Notes: generated by a model not told the origin, from the letters alone. 60,158 nucleotides of DNA from an uncultured Candidatus Melainabacteria bacterium (GCA_945910425.1 CAMDYM010000004.1:1-60158), one strand, 5' to 3'; numbered from the stretch's first letter, positions 7,976-17,595 are shown. A program made the numbers and translations.

Positions 7976-10072
7976 CTAATCTCCGACATAAGCATCCCCT
8001 ATTGTATCTATCGCTTCAACCTTAATATCTGTTATAAGTTCAGAATAAGAGATTACAACAATTGTCGGAATATGACGCTCTAATAGCTGATATAACGGAA
8101 GTCTTATTCTTGGAGAACAAAGTACAACAGGCTGGCGTCCGCAAGTTTGGTGCGCACGAAGAAGAGTTGTAGCCGTTGTTTCAATAAGTTCCTGCACCTG
8201 AACAGGGTTAAGCAAAAACATTGTACCTAATTCTGTTCTTTGGCAAGAATCATCCAGTATTTTTTCCCACTCAGGAGAAAGAGTCAGTGCGTACAAAACT
8301 TTATCGGATTGAACATTAGATAAACAAATTTGACGACCTAATGCCGCTCTTAAACGTTCAGACAGAATATCAGGTTCTTTTGAAAATCTTGCATAATCAC
8401 AAAGTCTTTCAAATACAAAAATAATATCCTTTATAGAAACTTTTTCTCTGATTAAGTTAACAAAAATCTTTCTTAAGTCACTTGTTGAAATAATTGTCGG
8501 AACAAGGTCGTTAACAAGAGTAGGGTCTTGAGAACGTACAAGTTCCATAAGTTTAAGAACATCTGTTTTTGTCATAACATCGTCAACGTGTTTTCTCACA
8601 CATTCTTGCAAGTGAGTAACAATAACATCTGTAGCATCAACCGCAGTTACAAGTCTTGCTGACTTTGCATCTTCCTGGCTTATCCAATAAGCCTGAGTTT
8701 GATAAGTCGGGTCAATACCGATAATCGCATCATCAGGAACCTCTTTTTTCATAGAATCCCACTGATCTGCAATTACCATAAATTTACCCGGATAAACATA
8801 ACCGGTAGCAACTGTATTACCACGGATAGAAATCATATATTCATTTGCATCAAGGGCAGATGAGTCCATAATACGGATATTAGGTAAAATATACCCGAGT
8901 TCATCTGTAACCCTTTGACGAAGAGCAGCAATTTTTGCAAGCAGCTGACCTTCCTGATCAGGGTCGGCAATTACAAGAAGATTAGACCCAACCTGCAAAC
9001 TCAAAATATCAACCCCTAAACGTTCATACATTCTGTTAGGGTTAACCAAATCCTGCATGTTTTGACGAACATTTTCCAACTGTCCCAACTGAGATTGAAC
9101 ATCGGCATTGATAAGTACCTGGAAACCAGCAACAAACAACCCAACAGCAAACATCAAGAACGGCAGCCACGGTAAGCCTGTCCAATGACCTGTTGCGGCA
9201 AGTAACAATAAGAATCCTGCGGCAAAGAAAAGAGCATAAGGTTTACTTGTAATCTGTGCTGTTACATCAGAACCCAATGACGGGCTTGCAGCAGAAGCAC
9301 GAGTCATAAATACACCTGCCGCGATTGACATCAACAATGACGGAACCTGAGAGGCAAGCCCGTCACCGATTGTTAAAATTGTATATTTACCGACAGCATC
9401 AGCTATAGGCATCTGGTTCATCATACATCCGACACACAATCCGCCTATAATGTTAATAAGTACGATAATAATACCTGCGATAGTATCACCTTTAACAAAC
9501 TTCATCGCACCATCCATAGAACCCATCAAACTTGATTCTCTTGACAAGTCATCACGTTTTTTTGTGGCTTCTTCAGGCGACATTAAACCCGCGTTAAAAT
9601 CCGCGTCAATTTGCATTTGTTTACCGGGCATCGCATCTAACGCGAAACGCGCCGAAACTTCTGCGATACGTTCAGCACCTTTAGTGATTACCATAAACTG
9701 TACAACCGTAATAATAAGGAAGATTACACCCCCTACAACCATATTACCGCCGGTAACAAATGTTCCGAACGCATGAACAACTTCGCCTGCCTCACCTTTT
9801 GCCAAGATTAAACGGGTTGATGCGATAGACAAACAAAGCCTGAACATCGTACCAATCAAAATAATTGACGGAAATGATGATAACTCAAGCGTTTTTTGAA
9901 CATACAAGGCAAACATCAAAAGAACAACGCCCAATGTAATATTCAAACAAATGCAAACATTAATCATCCAGTTTGGTAATTCAACAAGCAGGATAATCAA
10001 AAGAAACAGCACAAAAAGTGCCATAAAAATTTCACTTATCGGATTTGCATTTCCTCCTTCAGGTGCTGCCAT
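7976..10072 (-). CDS. flhA: FlhA-family export apparatus protein
   Basis: A 698-residue protein of normal FlhA length. It is the inner-membrane gate and substrate-docking subunit of the flagellar type III export apparatus. About eight transmembrane helices fill residues 1-330. The FHIPEP signature region is clear (PSIILIGTMFRLCLSIASTR, then RFALDAMPGKQMQIDADFNA and SMDGAMKFVKGDTIAGIIIV). The cytoplasmic domain follows (about 350-698; DIMSLxV-like LGVDILSLQVG, then ELGYILPNIRI). The injectisome homologue SctV is similar, but the fliE/fliF neighbours favour the flagellar branch. Its ATG overlaps the fliH stop by 1 base (TAATG), so the two are coupled. Unlike most bacteria, flhA here directly follows fliH with no fliI ATPase or fliJ, and flhB is absent from the window. 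Confidence 0.9.
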   Translation of the reverse strand: MAAPEGGNANPISEIFMALFVLFLLIILLVELPNWMINVCICLNITLGVVLLMFALYVQKTLELSSFPSIILIGTMFRLCLSIASTRLILAKGEAGEVVHAFGTFVTGGNMVVGGVIFLIITVVQFMVITKGAERIAEVSARFALDAMPGKQMQIDADFNAGLMSPEEATKKRDDLSRESSLMGSMDGAMKFVKGDTIAGIIIVLINIIGGLCVGCMMNQMPIADAVGKYTILTIGDGLASQVPSLLMSIAAGVFMTRASAASPSLGSDVTAQITSKPYALFFAAGFLLLLAATGHWTGLPWLPFLMFAVGLFVAGFQVLINADVQSQLGQLENVRQNMQDLVNPNRMYERLGVDILSLQVGSNLLVIADPDQEGQLLAKIAALRQRVTDELGYILPNIRIMDSSALDANEYMISIRGNTVATGYVYPGKFMVIADQWDSMKKEVPDDAIIGIDPTYQTQAYWISQEDAKSARLVTAVDATDVIVTHLQECVRKHVDDVMTKTDVLKLMELVRSQDPTLVNDLVPTIISTSDLRKIFVNLIREKVSIKDIIFVFERLCDYARFSKEPDILSERLRAALGRQICLSNVQSDKVLYALTLSPEWEKILDDSCQRTELGTMFLLNPVQVQELIETTATTLLRAHQTCGRQPVVLCSPRIRLPLYQLLERHIPTIVVISYSELITDIKVEAIDTIGDAYVGD

Positions 10073-10776
10073 TATACTTCTTTCAATACCTCACTTATTA
10101 TTGCAAGCTGTGATTCTACAGTTGCATCAATTACGCCGTTGGTGGTTGTAACTAAACATCCGCCTTCCATAACATTTTCATCCGATACCACAATTATTTT
10201 TGCTTCTAAGCCTAATGAAGTTGCAACCTCGGGAACATCTTGTTTTAAAATTGCGGCTTGTGAAGGATTAACCCTCAAGGTTATCTTCGTTTCTTCTTTT
10301 GATAAGCCTTTCATTATATCTTTGATATTCTCAAGCAAAACTTGCGGATCTTCAGACATTTCTTTTTTAATAATTTTTTTTGCAATATCAAGACTAATCT
10401 CCAAAATATCAGGAGCAATACTGTTATAAACTTCTTGTTTGGCATTCATAAACTCGGCAAGGGAAGCTTTAATATTTTCAATATCAAACTTAGCAGCCTC
10501 TAATCCTGCATTATAACCTTCTTTTGCAGCAGCTTCCTTTATCGCATCAGCCTCTTCTTTCGCGCGGGAGATAAGATTTCTGTCATCAATCCTGCGAAAA
10601 CCTCTGCGGCGATCACCCTTCCGGCGCTCCTGCCTTTGCTTAAAATCAATATTATCCAAGTCAAATAAGTCAATTTCTTCTTCAGAAGATTCTACTTGTC
10701 GTTGAGCATCTTCTGTTGCCGAAATCTGTTCAAATTCTCCCTCATCTGATTTTTTATGTTTCTTTTTTATAATCAT
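10072..10776 (-). CDS. fliH: FliH-like stator of the export ATPase
   Basis: A 234-residue protein assigned to FliH by architecture and position. A charged N-terminal tail (about 1-75) precedes an Ala/Glu-rich coiled coil (about 75-130, AKEEADAIKEAAAKEGYNAG). A C-terminal domain follows with LDIAKKIIKKEM, ITLRVNPSQAAIL and GGCLVTTTNGVIDATVESQL, which matches the FliH/SctL/V-ATPase-E-like fold. In other systems it binds FliI and recruits it to the FliN/FlhA platform. No FliI is encoded in this window, so its ATPase partner must lie elsewhere if present. It sits between the fliG-like gene and flhA with tight spacing. Confidence 0.75.
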   Translation of the reverse strand: MIIKKKHKKSDEGEFEQISATEDAQRQVESSEEEIDLFDLDNIDFKQRQERRKGDRRRGFRRIDDRNLISRAKEEADAIKEAAAKEGYNAGLEAAKFDIENIKASLAEFMNAKQEVYNSIAPDILEISLDIAKKIIKKEMSEDPQVLLENIKDIMKGLSKEETKITLRVNPSQAAILKQDVPEVATSLGLEAKIIVVSDENVMEGGCLVTTTNGVIDATVESQLAIISEVLKEV

Positions 10777-10788
10777 GATACAACATTA

Positions 10789-11784
10789 TTATACACTATT
10801 TGCCAGGTGTGTGGCAACAATACTTGCTACTTTTGGAGGTATTTTATCATAATATTTACCTTCTAAGGCGTTAAACACAAGGCGTTTGACCTCTACTCGT
10901 TCGCGAATCAATATTGTATCTATTTCTTTACTTGAATATTTTGAAACGGAATTTCTAATCCTTGCAACTACACTGCTTGGATTAAGTTCGGTAACTTTAG
11001 GCAAATTAGTCTTAATTTCCTGTAAACAGCGAAGAGCATTCGCGGCACCGATTCTATCTTGCAAATTCGGAACCTGCATAAATTTTATTACATTCTGAGC
11101 ATCTTCCGGGTTAAATTTATTCAGAATTGTCTGAACTTTATCCTGATTCATTTTCTTAAATAACATTGCAACAGTTGCAAGTTTTAAAACTTTAGAATCA
11201 ACTTTAGGAAACTCGGCAGAAACCGCACTCGGCATTGAAGTGTCAGGGGTTTGTATAGGAGCCACGCCGCCTGCTTCTTGCTGCTGCTTCATTTCCTGAG
11301 CCATTTTATCCATATTGGATTGACCAAGGGCAAATTCCATTAAACCTTCATCAATTGCACCTTTGTCTTTTAATTCGGTTATGGCTTCCGCGTAACTTTT
11401 TTTAACGTGGTGTTCGACAAGTTCCAGGATTTTATCATGAGGCAAGCCTTGTGAAAAAGTTTGCTTTGCTATTTCAAAAATAGTATAAGCAATCTTTTGC
11501 ATAATGGTATCCCAATACTGTTGAGGGATTCCTGAGCGAATTATATCAACAGACTTATGAAACGACCATTCTGCAATAATCTGGGTAATCGTTACCGCCT
11601 GATTTTCATCAAAATTCAGGTTAGGATCTTCTGCAATAGCTTTACCTGACAAAAGCGAAAAATTACCTAAGGTATTTATAATATATTGTTTCTGATTATC
11701 ATCAAACTCAGGAGGAACAAGGTCTTGAGCTTGAGCAGCAAGATTTTGCGCAAATGATTCATAATCAAAATTCTGTGTTGCCAT
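10789..11784 (-). CDS. Divergent FliG-position protein
   Basis: A 331-residue protein occupying the place of fliG, 3 bases after fliF and 12 bases before fliH. I can match it to FliG only weakly. LATVAMLFKKMNQDKVQTIL, then KFNPEDAQNVIKFM and a final helical stretch (IRERVEVKRLVFNALEGKYY) resemble the armadillo-like repeats of the FliG middle domain. The N-terminal about 150 residues look unrelated to canonical FliG. They are followed by a Gln/Pro-rich linker (about 160-195). I do not see the charged torque helix of the canonical C-terminal domain. It may be an adaptor that joins the MS-ring to a cytoplasmic platform without a motor function, which is inference. It could also be a lineage-specific gene unrelated to FliG. 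Confidence 0.5.
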   Translation of the reverse strand: MATQNFDYESFAQNLAAQAQDLVPPEFDDNQKQYIINTLGNFSLLSGKAIAEDPNLNFDENQAVTITQIIAEWSFHKSVDIIRSGIPQQYWDTIMQKIAYTIFEIAKQTFSQGLPHDKILELVEHHVKKSYAEAITELKDKGAIDEGLMEFALGQSNMDKMAQEMKQQQEAGGVAPIQTPDTSMPSAVSAEFPKVDSKVLKLATVAMLFKKMNQDKVQTILNKFNPEDAQNVIKFMQVPNLQDRIGAANALRCLQEIKTNLPKVTELNPSSVVARIRNSVSKYSSKEIDTILIRERVEVKRLVFNALEGKYYDKIPPKVASIVATHLANSV

Positions 11785-11787
11785 ATT

Positions 11788-13470
11788 CTACTGCCCTTCT
11801 TTTACTGAACCTTCTTCAATCCAGCTCTTTATCTTATCTGCCGCATCTTCTGTTATCTCTCCTGAAATAGCATCCAGAGAATTTGTCAGCAAGCTTTCAT
11901 CAAACTGAGGTATAGCAGCCCTTTGCTGTTGGTTAATCAAATCCTGGGCAAGTTCTGATTGACGTTGAGTTAACTGACTAGCTCGAGAATTAATGTCGCT
12001 CAATTGTCTTTCTTGTTCTAAAGCTTTTTGTCGTAATGATTCAACTTCAACTTCATTTTCTTCTCTTATTCGTTTAACCTTAGCTGAAATTGCTTTGAAT
12101 ATTATTATTAAACCGAGAGCTGAAATAATTAACGCTAACCACCATGGATTTCCTGATTCATCAACTTTTGGCAAGTTTTGTTGTCTTTCAGGAGTTAAAT
12201 ATGGATCATTTGAAGAAGTATACGCTAACGAAACGTTATCCGCAGTAACTTTCGGACTTGCCGCACGCGCTATTAATTCTTTTAATTCTTCAGGTGTTGT
12301 ATCAGACGGCATGTTGTTTTTATCAATGGTTACGGCAATTGATATATCTTCAACCACACCGGGTTTAATATATTCATTTGTCTGGGTTTTTGTTACACCA
12401 TATTGAGTTTCTGTTGCCGTACGAGAGTAATTTCTGTTTTGACTTGAATCTGTTCCGCCTGTAGGTAAACCGTTTGGAAGATAGGTGCTGACAGCGTTAA
12501 TACCTTGAGATTGGTCTTTTGTCTGATCACCCAAACCTTCTCTAAATGATTGTTCTGTTACAGAAGCTTTTTTATTCGGGTCATATTCTATTGAAAATCT
12601 TTCAACAGGAGTTTGACGCAAGAAAGTACTTACAGTTGCAACATAATTTCCCGGACCGACAAGACGGTCTAACTGTTTTGAAATCTTTTGCTGCATATAT
12701 TTATCATTTTCTTCAAGTTTTTGAAGCATTTCATCTTCCGCGTTCATAACACTGTGGTAAACATTACCGTTAGTATCTGTTATTGCAATATTTTCAGCTG
12801 TCAAACCGGATACACTGCCTAACAGCAAGTTTGATATTGCTTTAACTTTTAACGGGTCAAGTTTTTCACCTGACGGGATAACAATTTGAACAGTAGCGGT
12901 TTTAGGTTTCGGGTCATCAAACATGCTTCCGCTTTCAGGAATTGATATAAATACCGTTGCATTTTGAATAGGTTTAATCTGTTTTATAAGTCTTGCAAGT
13001 TCACCATTCATAGCACGAGCAAGACGGATTCTTTTATCTTCTTTTGTTGATGTAAAGTCCCCCTTATCAAAGATTTCCAAACCCACATTTTGGTCTACCA
13101 AACCACTTTGAACAATCGCAATCAAAGCATTATCTCTATCGGTAATTGTACATTTTTTTGTTAAAGTTGAACAGTTTTTAGCATTTAAGACAAGCATTGA
13201 TTTTGTACCGTCAAGCTGTCTTTCAACCGTAATACCTTGTTTTGCAAGTAATGCCTGAATTTCTAAAGCTTTACCCAAATTATCTGTAGTTAATAAGTTT
13301 ACATTGGTTTTTAAAGGTTCTCCGCCTACTACCGTACCTTCCGATTTACTTTTATTTCCTCCGCTTACAGCTACCGCTATTGCAATAACCACGATAACTA
13401 TTATAAGAACAACCCCGCCAATTATTCCAAATAATAAAGGTTTATTTTCCGTAAGTTTACTAAAATCCAT
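11788..13470 (-). CDS. fliF: FliF-like MS-ring protein
   Basis: A 560-residue FliF-type ring protein. A TM helix at about 14-34 and a second at about 455-475 (WWLALIISALGLIIIFKA) bracket the periplasmic ring-building domains. The secretin/YscJ-like segment reads NATVFISIPESGSMF, then TATVQIVIPSGEKLDPLKVK and ISNLLLGSVSGLTAENIAIT, in the order seen in FliF. The cytoplasmic tail has a coiled coil (about 475-525) and ends with EDAADKIKSWIEEG, similar to the FliG-binding tail of FliF (typically ending in -IRxWL-). So a FliG-type partner is expected. It lies between fliE and the fliG-like gene. Compared with the usual FliF (about 550-570) the length is normal. Confidence 0.85.
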   Translation of the reverse strand: MDFSKLTENKPLLFGIIGGVVLIIVIVVIAIAVAVSGGNKSKSEGTVVGGEPLKTNVNLLTTDNLGKALEIQALLAKQGITVERQLDGTKSMLVLNAKNCSTLTKKCTITDRDNALIAIVQSGLVDQNVGLEIFDKGDFTSTKEDKRIRLARAMNGELARLIKQIKPIQNATVFISIPESGSMFDDPKPKTATVQIVIPSGEKLDPLKVKAISNLLLGSVSGLTAENIAITDTNGNVYHSVMNAEDEMLQKLEENDKYMQQKISKQLDRLVGPGNYVATVSTFLRQTPVERFSIEYDPNKKASVTEQSFREGLGDQTKDQSQGINAVSTYLPNGLPTGGTDSSQNRNYSRTATETQYGVTKTQTNEYIKPGVVEDISIAVTIDKNNMPSDTTPEELKELIARAASPKVTADNVSLAYTSSNDPYLTPERQQNLPKVDESGNPWWLALIISALGLIIIFKAISAKVKRIREENEVEVESLRQKALEQERQLSDINSRASQLTQRQSELAQDLINQQQRAAIPQFDESLLTNSLDAISGEITEDAADKIKSWIEEGSVKEGQ

Positions 13471-13525
13471 TTTTGTCCCGCTGTCTGAATATAATTATTT
13501 GTACAAATTTTATTAAGAAGTAATA

Positions 13526-13861
13526 TTATACAGAAATTTGTGAAATTCTGTCGTAAGCGTTTATAACTTTACCTACCATCTGAGTTGCTACAGATATACT
13601 TATTTCAGATTTTGACATTGCTGTCATAACGTCATGGATATCAACATTTGAATTACCTGACATTATATCTTTCAACATGTTATCCGGAGCATTTGCTTCT
13701 GCGTTAAGATTTTCCACAAGCCCTGTAAATACTTGTTTAAAATTAGCAGTTTCAGGCTTTTCGACACCATCTAAACGCATACTTGGCATATTAAACCCTG
13801 ATGTGAATTTTGAATGCTCTATTCTTGATGCTAAATCGTATCGCGGAAAATTACTTTGCAT
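13526..13861 (-). CDS. fliE: FliE-like rod/MS-ring junction protein
   Basis: A 111-residue protein with the FliE C-terminal pattern: NFKQVFTGLVENLNAEAN, then the DIHDVMTAMSKSEISISVAT motif and QMVGKVINAYDRISQI. FliE joins the MS-ring to the rod and is one of the first export substrates. It is the first gene of the minus-strand cluster fliE-fliF-fliG-like-fliH-flhA. The start is supported by AGAGAGG 8 bases upstream. Further upstream TTGAAA and TATTAT are spaced by 18 bases, a likely housekeeping promoter. No flgB or flgC (the usual neighbours) precedes it. Confidence 0.85.
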   Translation of the reverse strand: MQSNFPRYDLASRIEHSKFTSGFNMPSMRLDGVEKPETANFKQVFTGLVENLNAEANAPDNMLKDIMSGNSNVDIHDVMTAMSKSEISISVATQMVGKVINAYDRISQISV

Positions 13862-14002
13862 AAATACTACCTCTCTTTTTTATAATACTTCATAAGCCCC
13901 CTTTGTTTCAACTTTTAACGGCAAAAATCAACCAAAAGGAGTATAAATATGTATATTGCGGGTTTCATGCTTAATATTTAATAATATTTTCCAAATAGTC
14001 AA

Positions 14003-16051
14003 CTATTCAAGCTTTAACCAAACAACAGCATACGGATACATTAAAAGTCTGGTTTTCTTATCTTTTAACGATACATTTAATTTATATTCATCATTTGTCA
14101 AAATATTTTTCAAATAAACCTGATGTTTGGTTTTAATAGATTTAACCAAAACATCGGCAGGAAGCTCGACTTCCGCTGTACATCTTTTATCGGACAAATT
14201 ATTAACAATCAAATACTTTTCGCCTTTATAGCTTCTAAGATATGCAAAGATATAAGGCTGTTCGGTCTTCAGGATACTCAAAGAGCCTCGTCTTAGGGCA
14301 GGAATTTCTTTTCTAAGTTCAATCATTTTTTGAACCTTATGAAAAATTTTTCCGCTATAAGTTCTTGACGTCGCCGCCGCATCATAAAAGGCTTGCCTTG
14401 TTAAAGAACCTCTGTTAATATCGCGGCTGTCAAAAAATGATAACAGTTTAATTTTCTTTTTACGGTTGTTATTTTTTCTAAGTTCTGCTGATTTTTTTGC
14501 ATTGGCAAAGTTGTTTTTCGCCCCTATCTCATCTCCGTAATAGATTATCGGAATCCCCGGCATTGATAAAAGTACCGAAAACGCCATTTCAATATGGTCA
14601 TGGTTTTCATCTAAGAAATTTGCCATACGCCCTGACACCCCAAAACCCTTTCTAAACGGAGCACCTTTTGGCTCTAAAGCTTCGTAAATCAACTGACGCA
14701 TTTCAGGAGTTACCATTTCTAAAGTAAGCTCATCATGAACTCTCAAAAATGTTGCCCAGCTTGCTGAATCAGGAATTTGTGGCGTTTGTTTTACGGCAGC
14801 TTTAAAATATGTACTGTCTTGAGCAATAAAACTTGCCCATAATGCAGGCATATACGGGAAGTTATAGGCAATTTGAACTTCATCCGTACGTTTAAAATCT
14901 TTCACCTCATCATCAACTATTGTTTCAGTTTTTCTTTCTGTACCAAAATACGGAATAACATCTTTCGGCAGCTGACAGGCTTCTGCTTGTAGTACAGTTC
15001 TTGGCGCCACAGCCTGAAGATAATTACTCAAAATCTTAATTATCGCATGTGTTTTAGGAAGATTTTCGGCATTTGTACCTTTTTCCTTGATAAGATACGG
15101 AATTGCGTCAAGTCTAAATATATCAACCCCTAAATTTGCCCAGTAATTCATTGTTTCAAGGTTATAATACAAGACTTGCGGATTTTCCCAGTTTATATCC
15201 AATTGAAACGGGTAAAACGTGTGATAAAGATAATAATCTTTGCCTTCTATTGTTACTTTGCGGTAATTGTTTTCGGTAATCTCAGGGAAAATAAGTCTTC
15301 TTTTACTTACCTGTCCGTCATCTTCTTTGTATTCAACAACAGTCCCTAATTTTTCATCAACATATTTTGAATACTCAGGCATATCTTCTCTTGTTACAAA
15401 GTAATCAAGTTTTTCTATATCGCCGTTTTGAGCTTTCTGAAACCATTCATGCTGATCGGAAAAATGATTTAAGACTAAATCCGCTTTTATATTAAACCCC
15501 TTAGCTTTTGCCTGTTTAATAAATGCTTCAAACTGAGGTTTCCCGCCTAAATCTTTTCTTATATCCTGAGGATTTTTCACATCAAACCCCGCATCTTCCA
15601 TTGGAGAATCCGCAAACGGAAGCATGTAAAGAGTAGTTACCCCGAGTTTTTTAAGATAATCAAGCATTTTAACGGTATCATTAAACCTGTTCGGGCGTTC
15701 AGGCGTTACCGTACCAAATTGGTCTACGTAAAACATATATATAATTTCATCTTTATACCAATCTGATGGTCTGGTTAAATCATCATCTTTCAAATTTTGA
15801 GGGCGTTTATCTTTTGCTGTTTTTGCTATTTCAATAATTTTAGAATAAATTTCATCGACATTTTCACTGCCGTAAACCTTTGAAATATTAGCCCTTAAAT
15901 CTTTTTCAATCTTTGGCGATATAACCTGCGGTGCAACAGTTACATAGACACCATTTTCTTGAGTAACATCAAGATTTTCTAATGCAAAAACACTCGGCGA
16001 AGTGACCGCTAATAATAGAGCTAAAGACAATAAAATCTTTAACTTAGACAT
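14003..16051 (-). CDS. Exported GH13 glycoside hydrolase / trehalose-synthase-like
   Basis: A 682-residue GH13 enzyme. I chose ATG 16051 because it overlaps the deaminase stop (ATGTCTAA, 8 bases) and opens a clean signal peptide (MSKLKILLSLALLLA, ending VFA). The catalytic barrel begins near WYKDEIIYMFYVDQF. Conserved regions are DLVLNHFSDQHEW (region I, about residue 194), VDIFRLDAIPY (nucleophile Asp, about 314), VLQAEACQ (acid/base Glu, about 357) and FLRVHDEL (third Asp, about 438). The C-terminal segment looks like a beta domain. Resemblance is to trehalose synthase or sucrose phosphorylase-like enzymes, but the substrate cannot be fixed. Being exported, it probably acts on alpha-glucans in the periplasm or outside. 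It is the last gene of a three-gene minus-strand run. Confidence 0.85.
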   Translation of the reverse strand: MSKLKILLSLALLLAVTSPSVFALENLDVTQENGVYVTVAPQVISPKIEKDLRANISKVYGSENVDEIYSKIIEIAKTAKDKRPQNLKDDDLTRPSDWYKDEIIYMFYVDQFGTVTPERPNRFNDTVKMLDYLKKLGVTTLYMLPFADSPMEDAGFDVKNPQDIRKDLGGKPQFEAFIKQAKAKGFNIKADLVLNHFSDQHEWFQKAQNGDIEKLDYFVTREDMPEYSKYVDEKLGTVVEYKEDDGQVSKRRLIFPEITENNYRKVTIEGKDYYLYHTFYPFQLDINWENPQVLYYNLETMNYWANLGVDIFRLDAIPYLIKEKGTNAENLPKTHAIIKILSNYLQAVAPRTVLQAEACQLPKDVIPYFGTERKTETIVDDEVKDFKRTDEVQIAYNFPYMPALWASFIAQDSTYFKAAVKQTPQIPDSASWATFLRVHDELTLEMVTPEMRQLIYEALEPKGAPFRKGFGVSGRMANFLDENHDHIEMAFSVLLSMPGIPIIYYGDEIGAKNNFANAKKSAELRKNNNRKKKIKLLSFFDSRDINRGSLTRQAFYDAAATSRTYSGKIFHKVQKMIELRKEIPALRRGSLSILKTEQPYIFAYLRSYKGEKYLIVNNLSDKRCTAEVELPADVLVKSIKTKHQVYLKNILTNDEYKLNVSLKDKKTRLLMYPYAVVWLKLE

Positions 16052-16490
16052 TTTCAAGCTCTCTTCTGATATCATCGACAGAAACCCTCACAATCGGAGA
16101 ATTTTCGTCTTTTTTCAGGACACATTGTTTAATCCCTGCTTGTACAATAAATCTTTTACACAAAATACAAATAAAATTATGTCCCCAAATGTATATTGTA
16201 GCATCCTTACATCTATCCTGCCCCGCCTGGATAATTGCGTTTTGCTCGGCATGAATTGAACGGCAGGTTTCATATTTTGTACCTGATTCAATATTATTTT
16301 TTATCCTGTAGCAAAAACCACGCTCCGCACAAGATTCAACTTTTGACGGAGTTCCGTTATAACCTGTAGCCTTAATCTTTTTATCTTCACCTACAATAAC
16401 TGCTCCAACCTGTGCTCTCAGGCAATTTGAACGTGTCGCACAAGTCTTTGCCATATCTAAAAAATAATCATCCCATGCTTTTATTTCCAT
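16044..16490 (-). CDS. dCMP deaminase family protein
   Basis: A 148-residue zinc-dependent deaminase of the dCMP deaminase (ComEB) type, converting dCMP to dUMP for dTMP synthesis. The zinc and proton-shuttle site is SIHAEQNAIIQAG (His and Glu) with the two Cys in FICILCKRF. The family normally has PC-x2-C, and here the residue before the first Cys is Ile. An extra Cys-bearing loop (CAERGFCYR) after the N-terminal strand is typical of dCMP deaminases. The ATG is preceded by AAGGGG. The stop overlaps the start of the GH13 gene, so the two are translationally coupled although functionally unrelated. Confidence 0.85.
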   Translation of the reverse strand: MEIKAWDDYFLDMAKTCATRSNCLRAQVGAVIVGEDKKIKATGYNGTPSKVESCAERGFCYRIKNNIESGTKYETCRSIHAEQNAIIQAGQDRCKDATIYIWGHNFICILCKRFIVQAGIKQCVLKKDENSPIVRVSVDDIRRELENV

Positions 16491-16511
16491 AAGAACCCCT
16501 TAGTTTATCCC

Positions 16512-17447
16512 TTAGTATCTGTTATTTTTGATACCTGTTTTTATAAGTACAATATTATATTTATCGGCAAGTTTTACTGTTTTATTAGAAATTTCAGTGT
16601 CGCCCGATTCTATTATTAACCCGATACGGTTTTGAATAGCGGCATTTATTGTTTCTTCCGATTTAACATCCGCATCAACAGCTAAAACCGCTTCTTTGGC
16701 ATTCTCACATGCTATATCTAACGCTGATTCAACTGAAATTTCCTGAGTTGAAGCACCCTGCACAATTGCTTTTGTTGATAAATCTTTTGCAACTACGGCA
16801 GAATTTGATTTTGTATACTTAGCAACTTTCCAGGCAAAAATTGCATCTTCTGCCATTTGCTGGGTCGGCTTTATTTTTCCCGCAACTTTAAATGAGGATT
16901 TTGTCAATTTAGCGTGGTTTTGCTCTTCTACCAAATAACCAAACGGCGTAACTTTGATATCCTCAATATTAAAACCTAACAATTCTTGCAAAGGACTTTT
17001 CACCTGAACAATATTCATTTCTGTCATTTCAAGTAAGTATTTTAAAGCTTCTGTTGAAAACTTAGGCGCAATAACGTTTTTTACTGCCATACTTTTTAAT
17101 TGTTTTACAATTTCAAGCGATACTTCTTTACTAAAACCGATAGTCGAACCAACAATTACCAACGGATTATTATCAACAACTTTTTGAAAAGCATCAAGTT
17201 CCGAACTACCCAATGCCACGGCACAAAGGATGTTATCTTTAGCCAGTGCGCAAGCGTTCACATCAAAAAACTCACTCAAAATCTCTAAAACTTTTGTAAA
17301 ATTCAAATAATCAACATAATCTAAAACTTTATTTTCACTTAAAACTTCATACTCAATTCCGCCTTCAATCTGTGCAATCTTAGCTGATTGATGAGAATTT
17401 TCGCCATACACAAGAGGCGTAAAATCATTTATCTCTATAGTTTCCAT
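16512..17447 (-). CDS. Stand-alone AICAR-transformylase-like (PurH C-terminal) protein, divergent
   Basis: A 311-residue protein matching the AICAR formyltransferase half of PurH throughout but without the IMP cyclohydrolase domain. Aligned marks are LVYGENSHQSAKI (family LRYGENPHQ), a segment ending ACALAKDNILCAVA (family VKHxNPCGVA), KYTKSNSAVVAKD (family KSNAIV), and a final KLADKYNIVLIKTGIKNNRY (family ADxxxMAMVFTGxRHFxH). Several catalytic-site residues are changed: the KH pair reads KD, NPCG reads ILCA, and the GxGQMSR loop reads GASTQEIS. So it may not be a normal transformylase. The start at 17447 is supported by GTGAGGGA. It is followed by the deaminase, which suggests a nucleotide-related operon. 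Confidence 0.7.
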   Translation of the reverse strand: METIEINDFTPLVYGENSHQSAKIAQIEGGIEYEVLSENKVLDYVDYLNFTKVLEILSEFFDVNACALAKDNILCAVALGSSELDAFQKVVDNNPLVIVGSTIGFSKEVSLEIVKQLKSMAVKNVIAPKFSTEALKYLLEMTEMNIVQVKSPLQELLGFNIEDIKVTPFGYLVEEQNHAKLTKSSFKVAGKIKPTQQMAEDAIFAWKVAKYTKSNSAVVAKDLSTKAIVQGASTQEISVESALDIACENAKEAVLAVDADVKSEETINAAIQNRIGLIIESGDTEISNKTVKLADKYNIVLIKTGIKNNRY

Positions 17448-17595
17448 AATATCCCTCACTAACTTCCGTGATAGTAGCATAAAGACTTTTTACTATCAAG
17501 TTAATAAATCTTAGAATATTAAAAATTATTCTTGAAAAATGAACATGTCTTTAATATAATCTAAATTGTTTATAAATAATAGTTGAAGAGGAATT

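Noticed and set aside
7976-10072. Non-flagellar injectisome gate SctV instead of FlhA
   Set aside because: FliE- and FliF-type neighbours and the FHIPEP region favour the flagellar branch. A specialised secretion function is still possible and is treated as a finding.
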